DNA of 37,184 nt from CAZIRO01 sp964541595. Its GTDB lineage: Bacteria > Acidobacteriota > HRBIN11. Positions within the stretch are counted from its first letter, which is position 1, and each line of letters opens with the position of its first letter. Positions 8,645 through 16,142 of the stretch are shown here, piece by piece. Made by a program: the position numbers and the translations under genes. Where the stretch lies: NCBI GenBank assembly GCA_964541595.1, contig CAZIRO010000005.1, positions 1-37,184 on the forward strand, read 5' to 3'. Below the pieces are notes generated by a model that worked only from the letters and a program-made list of their open reading frames with translations, had not been told where the DNA came from and ran no database searches.

Positions 8645-9148
8645 ATGACGACATTGCTGGAACTGTACGAACGCCTGAAACCGAAACTGGGTGAAAAAGA
8701 AGCGCGCTCGCTTCTTGAATACATCGAAACATCCGTAGAGCGACGTGCAGCAACGAAGGAAGACCTTCTGCGAACTGAAACGGCTCTACGGGAGGATATT
8801 CAGGAACTGGAACAGCAATTACGGGGGGAAATGCGCGCAATGGAACAGCGATTGCGGGAAGAAATGCAAACCATGGAACAGCAACTGCGCGGGGAAATCC
8901 AGCAGGTTGAACAGCGATTGCGGGAAGAAATGCAAACCATGGAACAGCGGTTGCAAACAGAAATTCACCAGTTACGTGATGACGTGCAACAGGTATCCAC
9001 GCGGGTGCAAAGATTGGAAACAGAACTGCGTGAAACCATTCAGCGGACCCGCGCGGACGTATTACGGTGGATGTTTGCATTTTGGGTGAGCACCATTGCT
9101 ATCCTGACCGGGATTATATTCAGTCTATTCCGCGCTTTCCTGTCGTGA
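8645..9148 (+). CDS. coiled-coil protein with C-terminal membrane anchor
   Basis: 167 residues. The N-terminus (ELYERLKPKLGEKEARSLLEYIE, then VERRAATKEDL) resembles short bacterial coiled-coil proteins of the DUF1640/CCDC90-like group. Residues ~45-135 are a continuous Gln/Glu/Arg coiled coil in an 11-residue repeat; the DNA shows an exact 40-bp repeat with 66-bp period (8843-8882 and 8909-8948). The last ~28 residues form one membrane helix. It is likely a tail-anchored membrane protein that oligomerises. Function is unknown. It has its own promoter and stands alone between oppositely oriented genes. Confidence 0.75.
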   Translation: MTTLLELYERLKPKLGEKEARSLLEYIETSVERRAATKEDLLRTETALREDIQELEQQLRGEMRAMEQRLREEMQTMEQQLRGEIQQVEQRLREEMQTMEQRLQTEIHQLRDDVQQVSTRVQRLETELRETIQRTRADVLRWMFAFWVSTIAILTGIIFSLFRAFLS

Positions 9149-9260
9149 CGCAATCACTGACTCCGTACATCGCAACACACGTGGTTTCACAAGAACGCCA
9201 TATCCGATACTTCTCGATCACTCACTCTCTCCATTGGAGTTCACAGACGTCCGCCATCGT

Positions 9261-9830
9261 TCAGATCCGGCCCTGCAGGCGGAGCGTCCATTCCCGAAGT
9301 GCGACCAAGACCCGGTGCAAATGTTCCCGGATCTCGTCATCCTGCAGGCGTCCGTTTGCGTCAAACTTCTCACGTGCACGGGCCACATACAGTGTCGGTT
9401 GGCCCATCGGAATCGCGCCCAGTGCCATCAGAATCTGTCGCAGATGCAATTGCGCGCGTACCGTACCGAACGATCCCGTCGAAGCGCCGATCACGGCTAC
9501 GGGTTTCCCGGCAAAGGGGTTATCCGGCGGCCGGGACGCCCAATCGATGGCGTTTTTCAGCACGCCCGGAATTGACCAGTTGTACTCCGGCGTCGCGATA
9601 AGCAGCGCATCGGCGTCCCGGATTGCCACCTTCAACGCACGCACGGAATCGGGGATACCCTGCTGTTCAATATCGTAGTTATAGAGCGGGATCGGGGCGA
9701 GATCGAAAACGGACAATTCCATTCCCGCGGGGGCTATCATTCGGGCTGCATCCAGCAGGGCCCGGTTATACGAACCCGACCGCAGACTCCCGGCCATGCC
9801 CAGGATATGCAATGTACGTTCGGGACTCAC
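9261..9830 (-). CDS. NADPH-dependent FMN reductase family flavoprotein
   Basis: 189 residues, normal for the family. The N-terminal flavodoxin-like phosphate loop GMAGSLRSGSYNRALL (residues 11-26) binds FMN phosphate; TPEYNWSIPGVLKNAIDW (~80-97) is the second FMN-binding signature, and GASTGSFGT follows. The GTG at 9830 is the only start that keeps the full first strand. Members reduce FMN, quinones, azo dyes or chromate with NAD(P)H in the cytoplasm. The gene is single, with no cofactor-linked neighbour. Confidence 0.88.
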   Translation of the reverse strand: MSPERTLHILGMAGSLRSGSYNRALLDAARMIAPAGMELSVFDLAPIPLYNYDIEQQGIPDSVRALKVAIRDADALLIATPEYNWSIPGVLKNAIDWASRPPDNPFAGKPVAVIGASTGSFGTVRAQLHLRQILMALGAIPMGQPTLYVARAREKFDANGRLQDDEIREHLHRVLVALREWTLRLQGRI

Positions 9831-9954
9831 CGTTCATTCCCGTGGATGGACATGCATTCATCCGTGTGTATGCATGGTAACGGATCGCCTGCCGCCGTAT
9901 GCAACACCCGTTTCGAAGATTGCGGTGCGACCTGCACCCGGATCAACCACCGAC

Positions 9955-10806
9955 TCAGGTGTCATCGTATTCGTAAATCTCGTAACTGATATCCTTGATC
10001 TGTTCCCCCTCCCACTTATAGCGTGGGGATTTGACCCATTCTCCGTTGACGAACCTGGGTTCTTTATGAATCTTGACCTGCACCACTTCGAGCTGGCCGT
10101 TTCTGGATTCGACCCAGAAATCGAGGTCCCAGAGTTTTTGCGGCGGTCCGTCTTTTTCACGAAAGTCGACACATGCGAAGTACTGTCCGGTGCGGATCAA
10201 TTTACGAATGGGTTCATGAATCCTGACCAGTTCGAGCATCAGTACCTGGTTCGTCTGATCGTCGCGGATTGTGAAGTATCCGTCGTTCTTTTCAGCGTTC
10301 TTCTTCACATAAGTATGAATGGCGGCTTTGATCTCCCAGGCCCTGCGTTCACCGCTGACGGCTTCTCCGCCGTGTTCACCGGCGATGGCCCACCACCAGG
10401 GCAACGGTTTGAGCGATTTCTGTACCCAGGTGCCGTTGAGCAGATGCGGCACCTTGTGGACGCGGGCTTCCATGACCTTCAATTTGCCGTTTTCCGGCTT
10501 GACCCAGAAATCAATGTCGTACAACTGGTCCCGGGTACCGTCAACGGGCTGGAAATCCGCACATACGAAATACCCGTAGTCTTCGATGCGACGCACTGCG
10601 CGGTGGAACTCAACGAGTTTTAAGCGAAGCACCTTTCCGGTTTCCGGATCTTTCACGATGTATACACCGTTGTTCTGCTGGGCCACCGCCCGGACGTGCT
10701 GTTCCAGGACGTTCAACACGTCGTCCCGTGTAAAAGACTGGGCCCAGGCGAGCCCGGACGCGACCATGGCCACCAGTATCCAGCGGCCCATTGTTGCCAT
10801 GCGCAT
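9955..10806 (-). CDS. exported protein with two tandem homologous domains
   Basis: 283 residues from ATG 10806, which has AGGAGG upstream; the frame opens earlier but that part is not plausible. A Sec signal peptide (positive start, hydrophobic core, AWA-Q cleavage near residue 22) precedes two ~100-residue repeats. Repeat 1 (~25-130) and repeat 2 (~160-275) align: a helix (VLNVLEQHVRAVAQQ / IKAAIHTYVKKNAEK), NGVYIVKDPETGKVLRL / DGYFTIRDDQTNQVLML, a D-[IL]-DFWV strand, NGKLKV / NGQLEV, then HK.P and NG.WV. There is no recognised catalytic motif or lipobox. It is likely periplasmic or secreted. I do not recognise the family. Confidence 0.75.
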   Translation of the reverse strand: MRMATMGRWILVAMVASGLAWAQSFTRDDVLNVLEQHVRAVAQQNNGVYIVKDPETGKVLRLKLVEFHRAVRRIEDYGYFVCADFQPVDGTRDQLYDIDFWVKPENGKLKVMEARVHKVPHLLNGTWVQKSLKPLPWWWAIAGEHGGEAVSGERRAWEIKAAIHTYVKKNAEKNDGYFTIRDDQTNQVLMLELVRIHEPIRKLIRTGQYFACVDFREKDGPPQKLWDLDFWVESRNGQLEVVQVKIHKEPRFVNGEWVKSPRYKWEGEQIKDISYEIYEYDDT

Positions 10807-10880
10807 GGTTTCCTCCTGGGAAGGCTTTGGCGCGATACCAGCGGGGACGGCCTGCGCGCGCAGCATCCTGTTTCATGTAT

Positions 10881-10886
10881 ATTGTA
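10881..10886 (-). promoter_or_regulatory. possible -10 box for the tandem-domain exported protein
   Basis: On the minus strand this reads TACAAT, in an AT-rich patch ~75 bases before the ATG at 10806. The -35 is not convincing. The same 212-bp gap (10807-11018) must also hold the start signals of the divergent export operon. Confidence 0.35.
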
Positions 10887-11018
10887 CTGTTTTTAGAGGT
10901 ATCCTTACATGCAAAAGTTACATGTACCTGGTCCTGCAGGGTGAATTGTGCTATGTTAAAATGCACTTCATCACTGTTGGACACCATCCCACGCCGAACA
11001 CACGCACGGCAATCAGTT

Positions 11019-11849
11019 ATGGTTCAGACGTTAAACACGGTCGTATACGACTCGGCACGGCGTCCACATCCGTTTCTGGAAGAATGGATCGAACTCGTTC
11101 GATACCGCGACCTCGTGGTCCAGTGGGCCAATCGGTCGATCAAAATCCGGTACAAACGGTCGATCCTGGGAGTCCTGTGGACACTGCTGGAACCGCTCAT
11201 CATCATGGCCATTCTCACGGTCGTGTTCTCGTACGCCTTCCGGGTGGCCATCCAGAACTATCCCATTTACGTGCTCACCGGTCTGTTGATGTGGGACTTT
11301 TTCGTACGCGCGACCACAACGATGGTCAAGGAGATGATCGCCAGTGAAAACCTGGCCCATCGGATTTATGTCCCCATCAGTGCGTTCGCGGTTGCGAATG
11401 TATTTGCGTATGCATTCAACTGGCTGATCGCACTCGTGCCGCTGATGGGGATCGCCCTCGTCACGGGGCATCCGATGCATTTGCCCATCATCACGCTGCC
11501 GGTGACCATGGGACTTGTCATGATGTTTGCACTCGGTGTCGGCCTGATCGTGTCCACGATTTCCGTATTTTTTCATGACTTTTCGCTGATGTATGACGTT
11601 TTACTGCGCGCCTGGTTGTATCTGACACCGATCATCTACCCGATCGATATCGTTCCGGAACACCTGCGGTTTCTTCTATGGATCAATCCGATGACACACT
11701 ATGTGCGTCTGCTGCACGACGCAGTTTACTTTGGACGCTACAGCCCGTTACACGTCTGGGCACTCTGCGGAATGATCAGCGGACTGGCGTTGCTCATCGG
11801 CTGGTGGTGGTTTACACGTACACGGGACGCTTTTGCATACCGATGCTGA
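11019..11849 (+). CDS. ABC-2 type polysaccharide export permease (Wzm/TagG-like)
   Basis: 276 residues from ATG 11019. The N-terminal cytoplasmic segment (YRDLVVQWANRSIKIRYKRSILGVLW) is the hallmark of O-antigen/teichoic-acid permeases and is followed by six membrane helices. Motifs: LEPLIIMAILTVVF, then DFFVRATTTMV, the LRAWLYLTPIIYP segment and INPMTHYV near the end. It forms the membrane channel that exports a lipid-linked surface polysaccharide with the adjacent Wzt-like ATPase. It is first of four genes on one strand. Start alternatives lie upstream but no ribosome site supports any. Confidence 0.88.
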   Translation: MVQTLNTVVYDSARRPHPFLEEWIELVRYRDLVVQWANRSIKIRYKRSILGVLWTLLEPLIIMAILTVVFSYAFRVAIQNYPIYVLTGLLMWDFFVRATTTMVKEMIASENLAHRIYVPISAFAVANVFAYAFNWLIALVPLMGIALVTGHPMHLPIITLPVTMGLVMMFALGVGLIVSTISVFFHDFSLMYDVLLRAWLYLTPIIYPIDIVPEHLRFLLWINPMTHYVRLLHDAVYFGRYSPLHVWALCGMISGLALLIGWWWFTRTRDAFAYRC

Positions 11850-11886
11850 AGACGCTGGCGGATACTCCGGCCACTGAAACAACACG

Positions 11887-12726
11887 ATGGATCAAAACCG
11901 GCGGGGATCTCCCGGTATGGATCACATCCCATCCGAACAATTCGTAACCGCGCTTGCCGGGGGAACAGCAGCGGCCGCGCCGGCGGTCGAACTGCGAGGG
12001 GTCGCCGTGCGCTATCGGCTACCTTCCCAGCCCGTACACAGTTTCAAAGAGTATATCATTCGACGCCTGAAGGGACAGATCCGCTATCAGGATCTCTGGG
12101 CACTGCAGGATATTACGCTTTCCATTCAACCCGGAGAGTTCCTCGGGATCATCGGTCGCAACGGCGCTGGAAAAAGTACACTGCTGAAAGTCATCGCACG
12201 CGTGCTTCGCCCCACGCGTGGACGCGTGATCGTCCGGGGACGGCTGGCACCATTGCTTGAACTCGGTGCCGGTTTTCACATGGACCTGACCGGTCGCGAA
12301 AACGTATTTCTCAACGGTACGCTCCTCGGATACCGTCGGGACGAAATTGCCGCACGGTTTGACGCGATTGTGGATTTCGCGGAACTCTGGGAATTCATCG
12401 ATATGCCCGTGCGCGCGTATTCGTTCGGGATGCTGATGCGACTCGCGTTTTCCGTGGCCACGGCGTTTCGACCGGACATTCTGCTGGTCGATGAAGTGCT
12501 CGCGGTCGGAGACGTGCAGTTTCGTAAAAAATGTATGCAACGGATGGGGGCATTTCACGCGTCCGGAACGACGATTATCCTTGTATCCCATCACATGGAT
12601 CTGGTGCGGCAGTTCTGCGAGCGGGTCGTCTGGATCGACCACGGACGTATCCGTATGGTCGGCGAGCCGGATACGGTGATTCGTGCATATACGCATTACG
12701 TAATGGGGCATGAGCGCAGATCATGA
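11887..12726 (+). CDS. ABC-2 polysaccharide export ATPase (Wzt/TagH-like, short form)
   Basis: 279 residues. Walker A GRNGAGKS at ~90, the Wzt-type GRENVFLNG segment, a signature of the YSFGMLMRLAF type at 178 (characteristic of polysaccharide exporters instead of LSGGQ), Walker B ending Asp202-Glu203 (LLVDEVLAVGD) and the switch His. It ends right after the ABC fold, so it lacks the C-terminal sugar-binding domain of Wzt proteins that recognise a chain-end cap. It hydrolyses ATP to drive the upstream permease. The stop overlaps the next gene start by 4 bases (ATGA), so translation is coupled. An alternative start is ATG 11917. Confidence 0.9.
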   Translation: MDQNRRGSPGMDHIPSEQFVTALAGGTAAAAPAVELRGVAVRYRLPSQPVHSFKEYIIRRLKGQIRYQDLWALQDITLSIQPGEFLGIIGRNGAGKSTLLKVIARVLRPTRGRVIVRGRLAPLLELGAGFHMDLTGRENVFLNGTLLGYRRDEIAARFDAIVDFAELWEFIDMPVRAYSFGMLMRLAFSVATAFRPDILLVDEVLAVGDVQFRKKCMQRMGAFHASGTTIILVSHHMDLVRQFCERVVWIDHGRIRMVGEPDTVIRAYTHYVMGHERRS

Positions 12727-13961
12727 CGATCGAAACCTGGCTCAAACGCTGGGTGCCCGATCCGGTACGGCGGGTGGCGCGGAAGGGATTCGAAACGGCA
12801 TGGATATGGGTACACCGCTCCCGGATGGCCGTATGGCGATCCGAACTGCAGACCATTCTGGAACACCATTCGGACCGCCGGGATGTGATCCTCTTCCTGC
12901 CGACCGTGGCATGGCGATTCGCGCTGTTTCAACGGCCGCATCAACTGGCCCGCGCATTCGCGCGTGCCGGCTGGCTGGTGTTTTACATGGAACTGCCCTT
13001 CCGGAATCCCCGCCGAACGGGGTTTGAACCCGTGCGGGAGGGCCTGTATATCGCCCGCGTTCCCCTGCAGGTGATGCGCATCGTGCCCCGGCCGGTGGCG
13101 TATACGGTCACGTACAATCCCGGTTACCTCCGGTACCTCAGCCGGCCGCGCATTCTGTATGACTACATGGACGAACTCGAAGTGTTTCGCCCGTACCCTC
13201 TGCGCCGGCTCGTTCGTCAGCACCGGTGGTTACTCACGCATGCCACCGTGGTGATGGCGACCGCGCACCGTCTTCTGGCACACGTCCGGTCGTATCGACC
13301 GGACGCCCGATACGTCCCCAACGGGGTGGACTACGCGTTTTTCCGATCCGCACGAATGGCGCGTACCTCGCCACCGCCGGACCTGCAACCGATCGTGGAC
13401 CGCGGCACTCCCATCGTGGGCTACTACGGCGCACTCGCCGAGTGGTTTGATTACGACCTGATGACAGCCGTCGCCCGCCGTCTCCCGGAATGGTCGTTCG
13501 TACTGATCGGTCCCGAATACGATGCATCCCTGTGGCGCAGTCGCATCCGCGATCTGCCGAACGTGCATTATCTCGGACCCCGGCCGTACGATCGTATTCC
13601 CGCATACGTGCGATGGATGGACATCATGACGATCCCGTTCCGCCTGAATGCCGTGACCCATGCGACCTCGCCGCTCAAACTCTTCGAATATATGGCCGCC
13701 CACAAACCGATCGTTATCACGCCGATGGAAGAGGCCTGCCGCTATCCCGGCGTGCTCGTTGCTGGAGACGCGGATACGTTTGTCCACCAGTTGCAAACGG
13801 CGTTGCGCCTGCGTCGGGACCGCGCGTATATCGAGACGCTGGACCGCACGGCGCGCGCCAACACATGGGACATGCGGGTACACACGATTATTGCCGCTCT
13901 GACCTCTGCAGGAGACCACGGCGATGACCGCGTTCACACCGATCCCGCTCGCGCCGGATGA
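12723..13961 (+). CDS. GT-B glycosyltransferase (GT4/TuaH-like)
   Basis: 412 residues. Features: FQRPHQLARAFA (residues ~76-87), the DYMDELE segment, VPNGVDYAFF, GYYGALAEWFDYDL, LPNVHYLGPRPY, then SPLKLFEYMAAHKPIV near residue 317, the donor-nucleotide EX7E-type region of GT-B enzymes. This pattern is common in surface-polysaccharide and teichuronic-acid-type transferases acting at the cytoplasmic membrane face. The donor sugar is not predictable. It overlaps the ATPase gene by 4 bases and the next gene by 38 bases. Confidence 0.85.
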   Translation: MTIETWLKRWVPDPVRRVARKGFETAWIWVHRSRMAVWRSELQTILEHHSDRRDVILFLPTVAWRFALFQRPHQLARAFARAGWLVFYMELPFRNPRRTGFEPVREGLYIARVPLQVMRIVPRPVAYTVTYNPGYLRYLSRPRILYDYMDELEVFRPYPLRRLVRQHRWLLTHATVVMATAHRLLAHVRSYRPDARYVPNGVDYAFFRSARMARTSPPPDLQPIVDRGTPIVGYYGALAEWFDYDLMTAVARRLPEWSFVLIGPEYDASLWRSRIRDLPNVHYLGPRPYDRIPAYVRWMDIMTIPFRLNAVTHATSPLKLFEYMAAHKPIVITPMEEACRYPGVLVAGDADTFVHQLQTALRLRRDRAYIETLDRTARANTWDMRVHTIIAALTSAGDHGDDRVHTDPARAG

Positions 13962-14706
13962 GTGTCTGTTAACGGTCGCCTGGCAGCCGGACGTCCTGCA
14001 TGAACGCCTTGTGATGCATGCGCGGAATTATGACCGGATCACCGTGTTCAGCCTGAATCTGGACCAGTGGGTGCACCTGCACCGCGATCCGGTGCTGCGC
14101 AGGATATACAACCGGGGACACTACATCCTGCCGGACGGGTTCCCCATCGCCCGGGCACTGCAATGGATCACGGGACATCCCGTGCAGCGTGTACCGGGGA
14201 TCGACGTGGCCCTGCGACTCGTCGGGGACCCCCGCATTCGGCGCGTGTTCCTGCTCGGCAGCACACCGGAACGCGTGGCCCGCGCGGCACGTCGCCTGTA
14301 CGCGCAATGTCCCCATCTGCATACCGTGGCGTTTCATCACGGGTACTTCAATGACGATGCAAACGTCATCACAGCGGTGCGACGTGCGGGCCCGGAAGTT
14401 ATGCTCATCGGAATGGGATTTCCCAAACAGGAAACCTGGATCGTTCGTTACCGGGATATGCTGCCGTTCGGCGTGGCCGTCTGTATCGGCGGAGGAATCG
14501 ACATTCTGGCCGGGGTACGGCGGCGGGCACCGTCCTGGATGCAGACAGCAGGCCTGGAATGGGTGTACCGGCTCGTGCAGGAACCCCTGCGGCTGGGATA
14601 CCGGTACCTGATTCGGGATATCCCCCACATGCCATGCCTGATCCGGGCCATCCGCCGGTTCCGGAAGACACGGGCGCATGCATGCCGTTCCGGAAATGGT
14701 CCATAG
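13924..14706 (+). CDS. WecG/TagA/CpsF family glycosyltransferase (GT26)
   Basis: 260 residues, typical length. Motifs: LNLDQWVHLHRD, LPDGFPIARAL (~residues 69-79, the catalytic Asp region), PGIDVALRL, LLGSTPE, GMGFPKQE, GGGIDILAG, and the C-terminal RAPSWMQTAGLEWVYRL and EPLRL. Members transfer ManNAc, ManNAcA or related sugars from UDP to an undecaprenyl-linked acceptor, the committed linkage step of teichoic acid or enterobacterial common antigen. With the adjacent exporter it suggests a lipid-carrier-linked surface polymer. The start overlaps the upstream gene by 38 bases; the stop lies inside a GGAAATGG/CCATTTCC hairpin. Confidence 0.9.
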   Translation: MTAFTPIPLAPDECLLTVAWQPDVLHERLVMHARNYDRITVFSLNLDQWVHLHRDPVLRRIYNRGHYILPDGFPIARALQWITGHPVQRVPGIDVALRLVGDPRIRRVFLLGSTPERVARAARRLYAQCPHLHTVAFHHGYFNDDANVITAVRRAGPEVMLIGMGFPKQETWIVRYRDMLPFGVAVCIGGGIDILAGVRRRAPSWMQTAGLEWVYRLVQEPLRLGYRYLIRDIPHMPCLIRAIRRFRKTRAHACRSGNGP

Positions 14707-14718
14707 TGGTCCATTTCC
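14692..14718 (+). repeat. GGAAATGG/CCATTTCC hairpin over the glycosyltransferase stop
   Basis: Perfect 8-bp arms 14692-14699 and 14711-14718 with an 11-base loop that contains the stop codon. The CATTTCC core equals the ends of the element at 15119-15338 and 26291-26526. There is no U-run, so it is not a classic terminator. Confidence 0.55.
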
Positions 14719-14872
14719 TGAATGAAGAGTCTTTTGGGGCACGGCAAGAAGTGGATGCCATGCGTGCGCCGGCGCGGCTGCGTGGATGTGCAGGATACCC
14801 GTGTCCGCAGGTGCTGTCTGCAGGGTGTGGTGCCGCTGGAAACGGAAGGTCCAGGACGGCAGGGATACCGCA

Positions 14873-15014
14873 GGGGTGACCGATCAAGGTCGCCCGGTCA
14901 TGACGGTGGCCGATGCATCGACGTGGCTACTGTTGCGGCACACCGGCGCCCGCCAGTGGCCACCGCAGGGTCCACGACCATGCCGTGACCGGGCGACCTC
15001 GATCAGTCGCCCCT
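14873..15014. mobile_element. MITE-like element, GGGCGACC ends, copy 1
   Basis: About 140 bp with imperfect ~35-bp terminal inverted repeats. Each end is itself a hairpin: GGGTGACC/GGTCGCCC (14874-14895) and GGGCGACC/AGTCGCCC (14991-15012). The inner ends read GGTCATGACGG and, inverted, CCGTGACC. The interior (around GATGCATCG, then GGCACACCGGCGCCCGCCAGTGG) is homologous to that of the element at 18773-18909. It carries no ORF of note, so it is non-autonomous if mobile. Confidence 0.6.
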
Positions 15015-15118
15015 ACCCTACAGGGAACGCATCCATGGGCACACCGCTGCCGTGCCCGACCCCACCCCTGCATGTCACTGTGCATCACTATATTCTGGAA
15101 ATGCACCGTTAAGTAGTC

Positions 15119-15338
15119 CATTTCCCAAGTCTGTATCGATGCCTTCTCCGCACCGTCGCCTCTCCCCCATGGGAGAGGACGCAGCATCTGGTCTCGGGAT
15201 CAGTCTCCCACAGTGAGCCGTAATGGGACGCCGATACACGCAGACGTGGCGCAGACCAGGCAACCTGTCTGTGCGCATCCGTGTCCATCTGGGTCCCATC
15301 CCCTCAACCTCCGGCACCTTCTTCATCACTTCACTTTG
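15119..15338 (-). mobile_element. 220-bp MITE-like element, copy 1
   Basis: Matches the reverse complement of 26291-26526 with roughly ten mismatches in 220 bases. It begins CATTTCCCAAGTCTG and its other end (CACTTTG) abuts the coding remains of an antitoxin gene, so insertion may have broken that gene. The terminal inverted repeat seen in copy 2 is degraded on the right side here. An internal hairpin (CTCTCCC/GGGAGAG near 15160-15178) is perfect in this copy. Confidence 0.7.
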
Positions 15339-15474
15339 CCGATGATTTTGACGCGCCGCTTCTCGAAGAGATTTTCCGCGACTTTGAGGAGAGCGGACTG
15401 TGAGGGGGTACCTGCTGGACACGGCCCCATTCCTCTGGTGGCTTGCAGACACACCCCGGCTTTCTGAGGCGGCG
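15335..15474 (+). pseudogene. truncated type II toxin-antitoxin pair (antitoxin tail plus VapC/PIN start)
   Basis: 15335-15403 encodes the C-terminal end of a small antitoxin: FADDFDAPL, then a short acidic helix, then stop. The 'DDFDAPL' tail is typical of antitoxins paired with PIN toxins. The toxin begins at the GTG at 15400 with a 4-base GTGA overlap: RGYLLDTAPFLWWLADTPRL then SEAAR, the conserved PIN-domain N-terminus with its first acidic metal ligand (Asp7). After ~25 residues homology stops where the trpG 3' end begins. The antitoxin is cut on its 5' side by the repeat element. Neither can be functional. Confidence 0.7.
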
Positions 15475-15488
15475 CGATGTCTTGCATT

Positions 15489-16109
15489 TTATGCCTCTCG
15501 TTGCTTTTTCCCGCTTACACAATTGGATGCCCGCTCTGGAAACACCCGGTATTCCAGGAAATTGCGCAACAGGGCTTTACCTTCCACCGTGAGGATCGAT
15601 TCCGGATGAAACTGCACGCCCTCGATGGGGTACTCCCGATGCCGCAATCCCATGATCAATCCGTTCTCCGTCCAGGCACTGACCTCCAGGCATTCGGGCA
15701 GGCCCTCGCGGGCGACGATCAGGGAATGATACCGCGTGGCTTCAAAGGGATTGGAAAGTCCTTTGAAAATCGTCCGACCGTCGTGATAGATCCATGACGT
15801 CTTGCCGTGCACGATTTCCGGTGCGCGCACCACCCGTCCACCGAACGCCTCACCGATCGCCTGATGCCCGAGGCACACGCCCAGGATGGGCACCCGGCCC
15901 GCCAGCCGACGGATGAGTTCCACGGAAATCCCGGCCTCTCGGGGGGAACACGGTCCCGGCGAGATGACCACTCCATCGGGGCGGAGCGCCAGAATGTCGT
16001 CAACGGTGACCGCGTCATTCCGGAACACCCGGAGTTCGACCCCGAGTTCCCCGAGGTACTGCACCAGGTTGTATACGAAAGAATCGTAATTATCGATCAT
16101 GACCAGCAC
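15489..16109 (-). CDS. trpG: anthranilate synthase component II (glutamine amidotransferase)
   Basis: 206 residues. Class I glutamine amidotransferase: IDNYDSF at the start, oxyanion SPGPCSP, nucleophile Cys79 in GVCLGHQ, and His168/Glu170 in QFHPES. It supplies ammonia from glutamine to TrpE for anthranilate synthesis; a shared role in p-aminobenzoate synthesis is common in bacteria with one such subunit. The GTG start at 16109 has GGAGGG upstream. It is last in the aroF-trpE-trpG unit, 33 bp after trpE. The ~19-residue tail past LRNFLEY runs up to the toxin remnant, so its end may have been remodelled. Confidence 0.93.
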   Translation of the reverse strand: MLVMIDNYDSFVYNLVQYLGELGVELRVFRNDAVTVDDILALRPDGVVISPGPCSPREAGISVELIRRLAGRVPILGVCLGHQAIGEAFGGRVVRAPEIVHGKTSWIYHDGRTIFKGLSNPFEATRYHSLIVAREGLPECLEVSAWTENGLIMGLRHREYPIEGVQFHPESILTVEGKALLRNFLEYRVFPERASNCVSGKKQREA

Positions 16110-16142
16110 GTCACCCTCCGGAAACCGTAAATTTCAGGCAGG

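Larger units (their letters stand above)
14707..15488. repeat. 780-bp gene-poor patch of repeat elements and gene debris
   Basis: Between the polysaccharide operon and trpG. In order: the CATTTCC hairpin, ~150 bp with nothing recognisable, a MITE-like element with GGGCGACC ends (14873-15014), a short spacer, copy 1 of the 220-bp CATTTCC element (15119-15338), then a truncated antitoxin-toxin pair (15335-15474). No intact gene is supported. Confidence 0.7.

Noticed and set aside
8619..9080. Minus-strand ORF with repeated FLPAIAVP blocks
   Set aside because: It is the mirror of the coiled-coil repeat on the plus strand; periodicity comes from the real gene.
15400..15609. Intact VapC-like toxin gene
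   Set aside because: PIN homology ends after ~25 residues and the rest is the complement of trpG.
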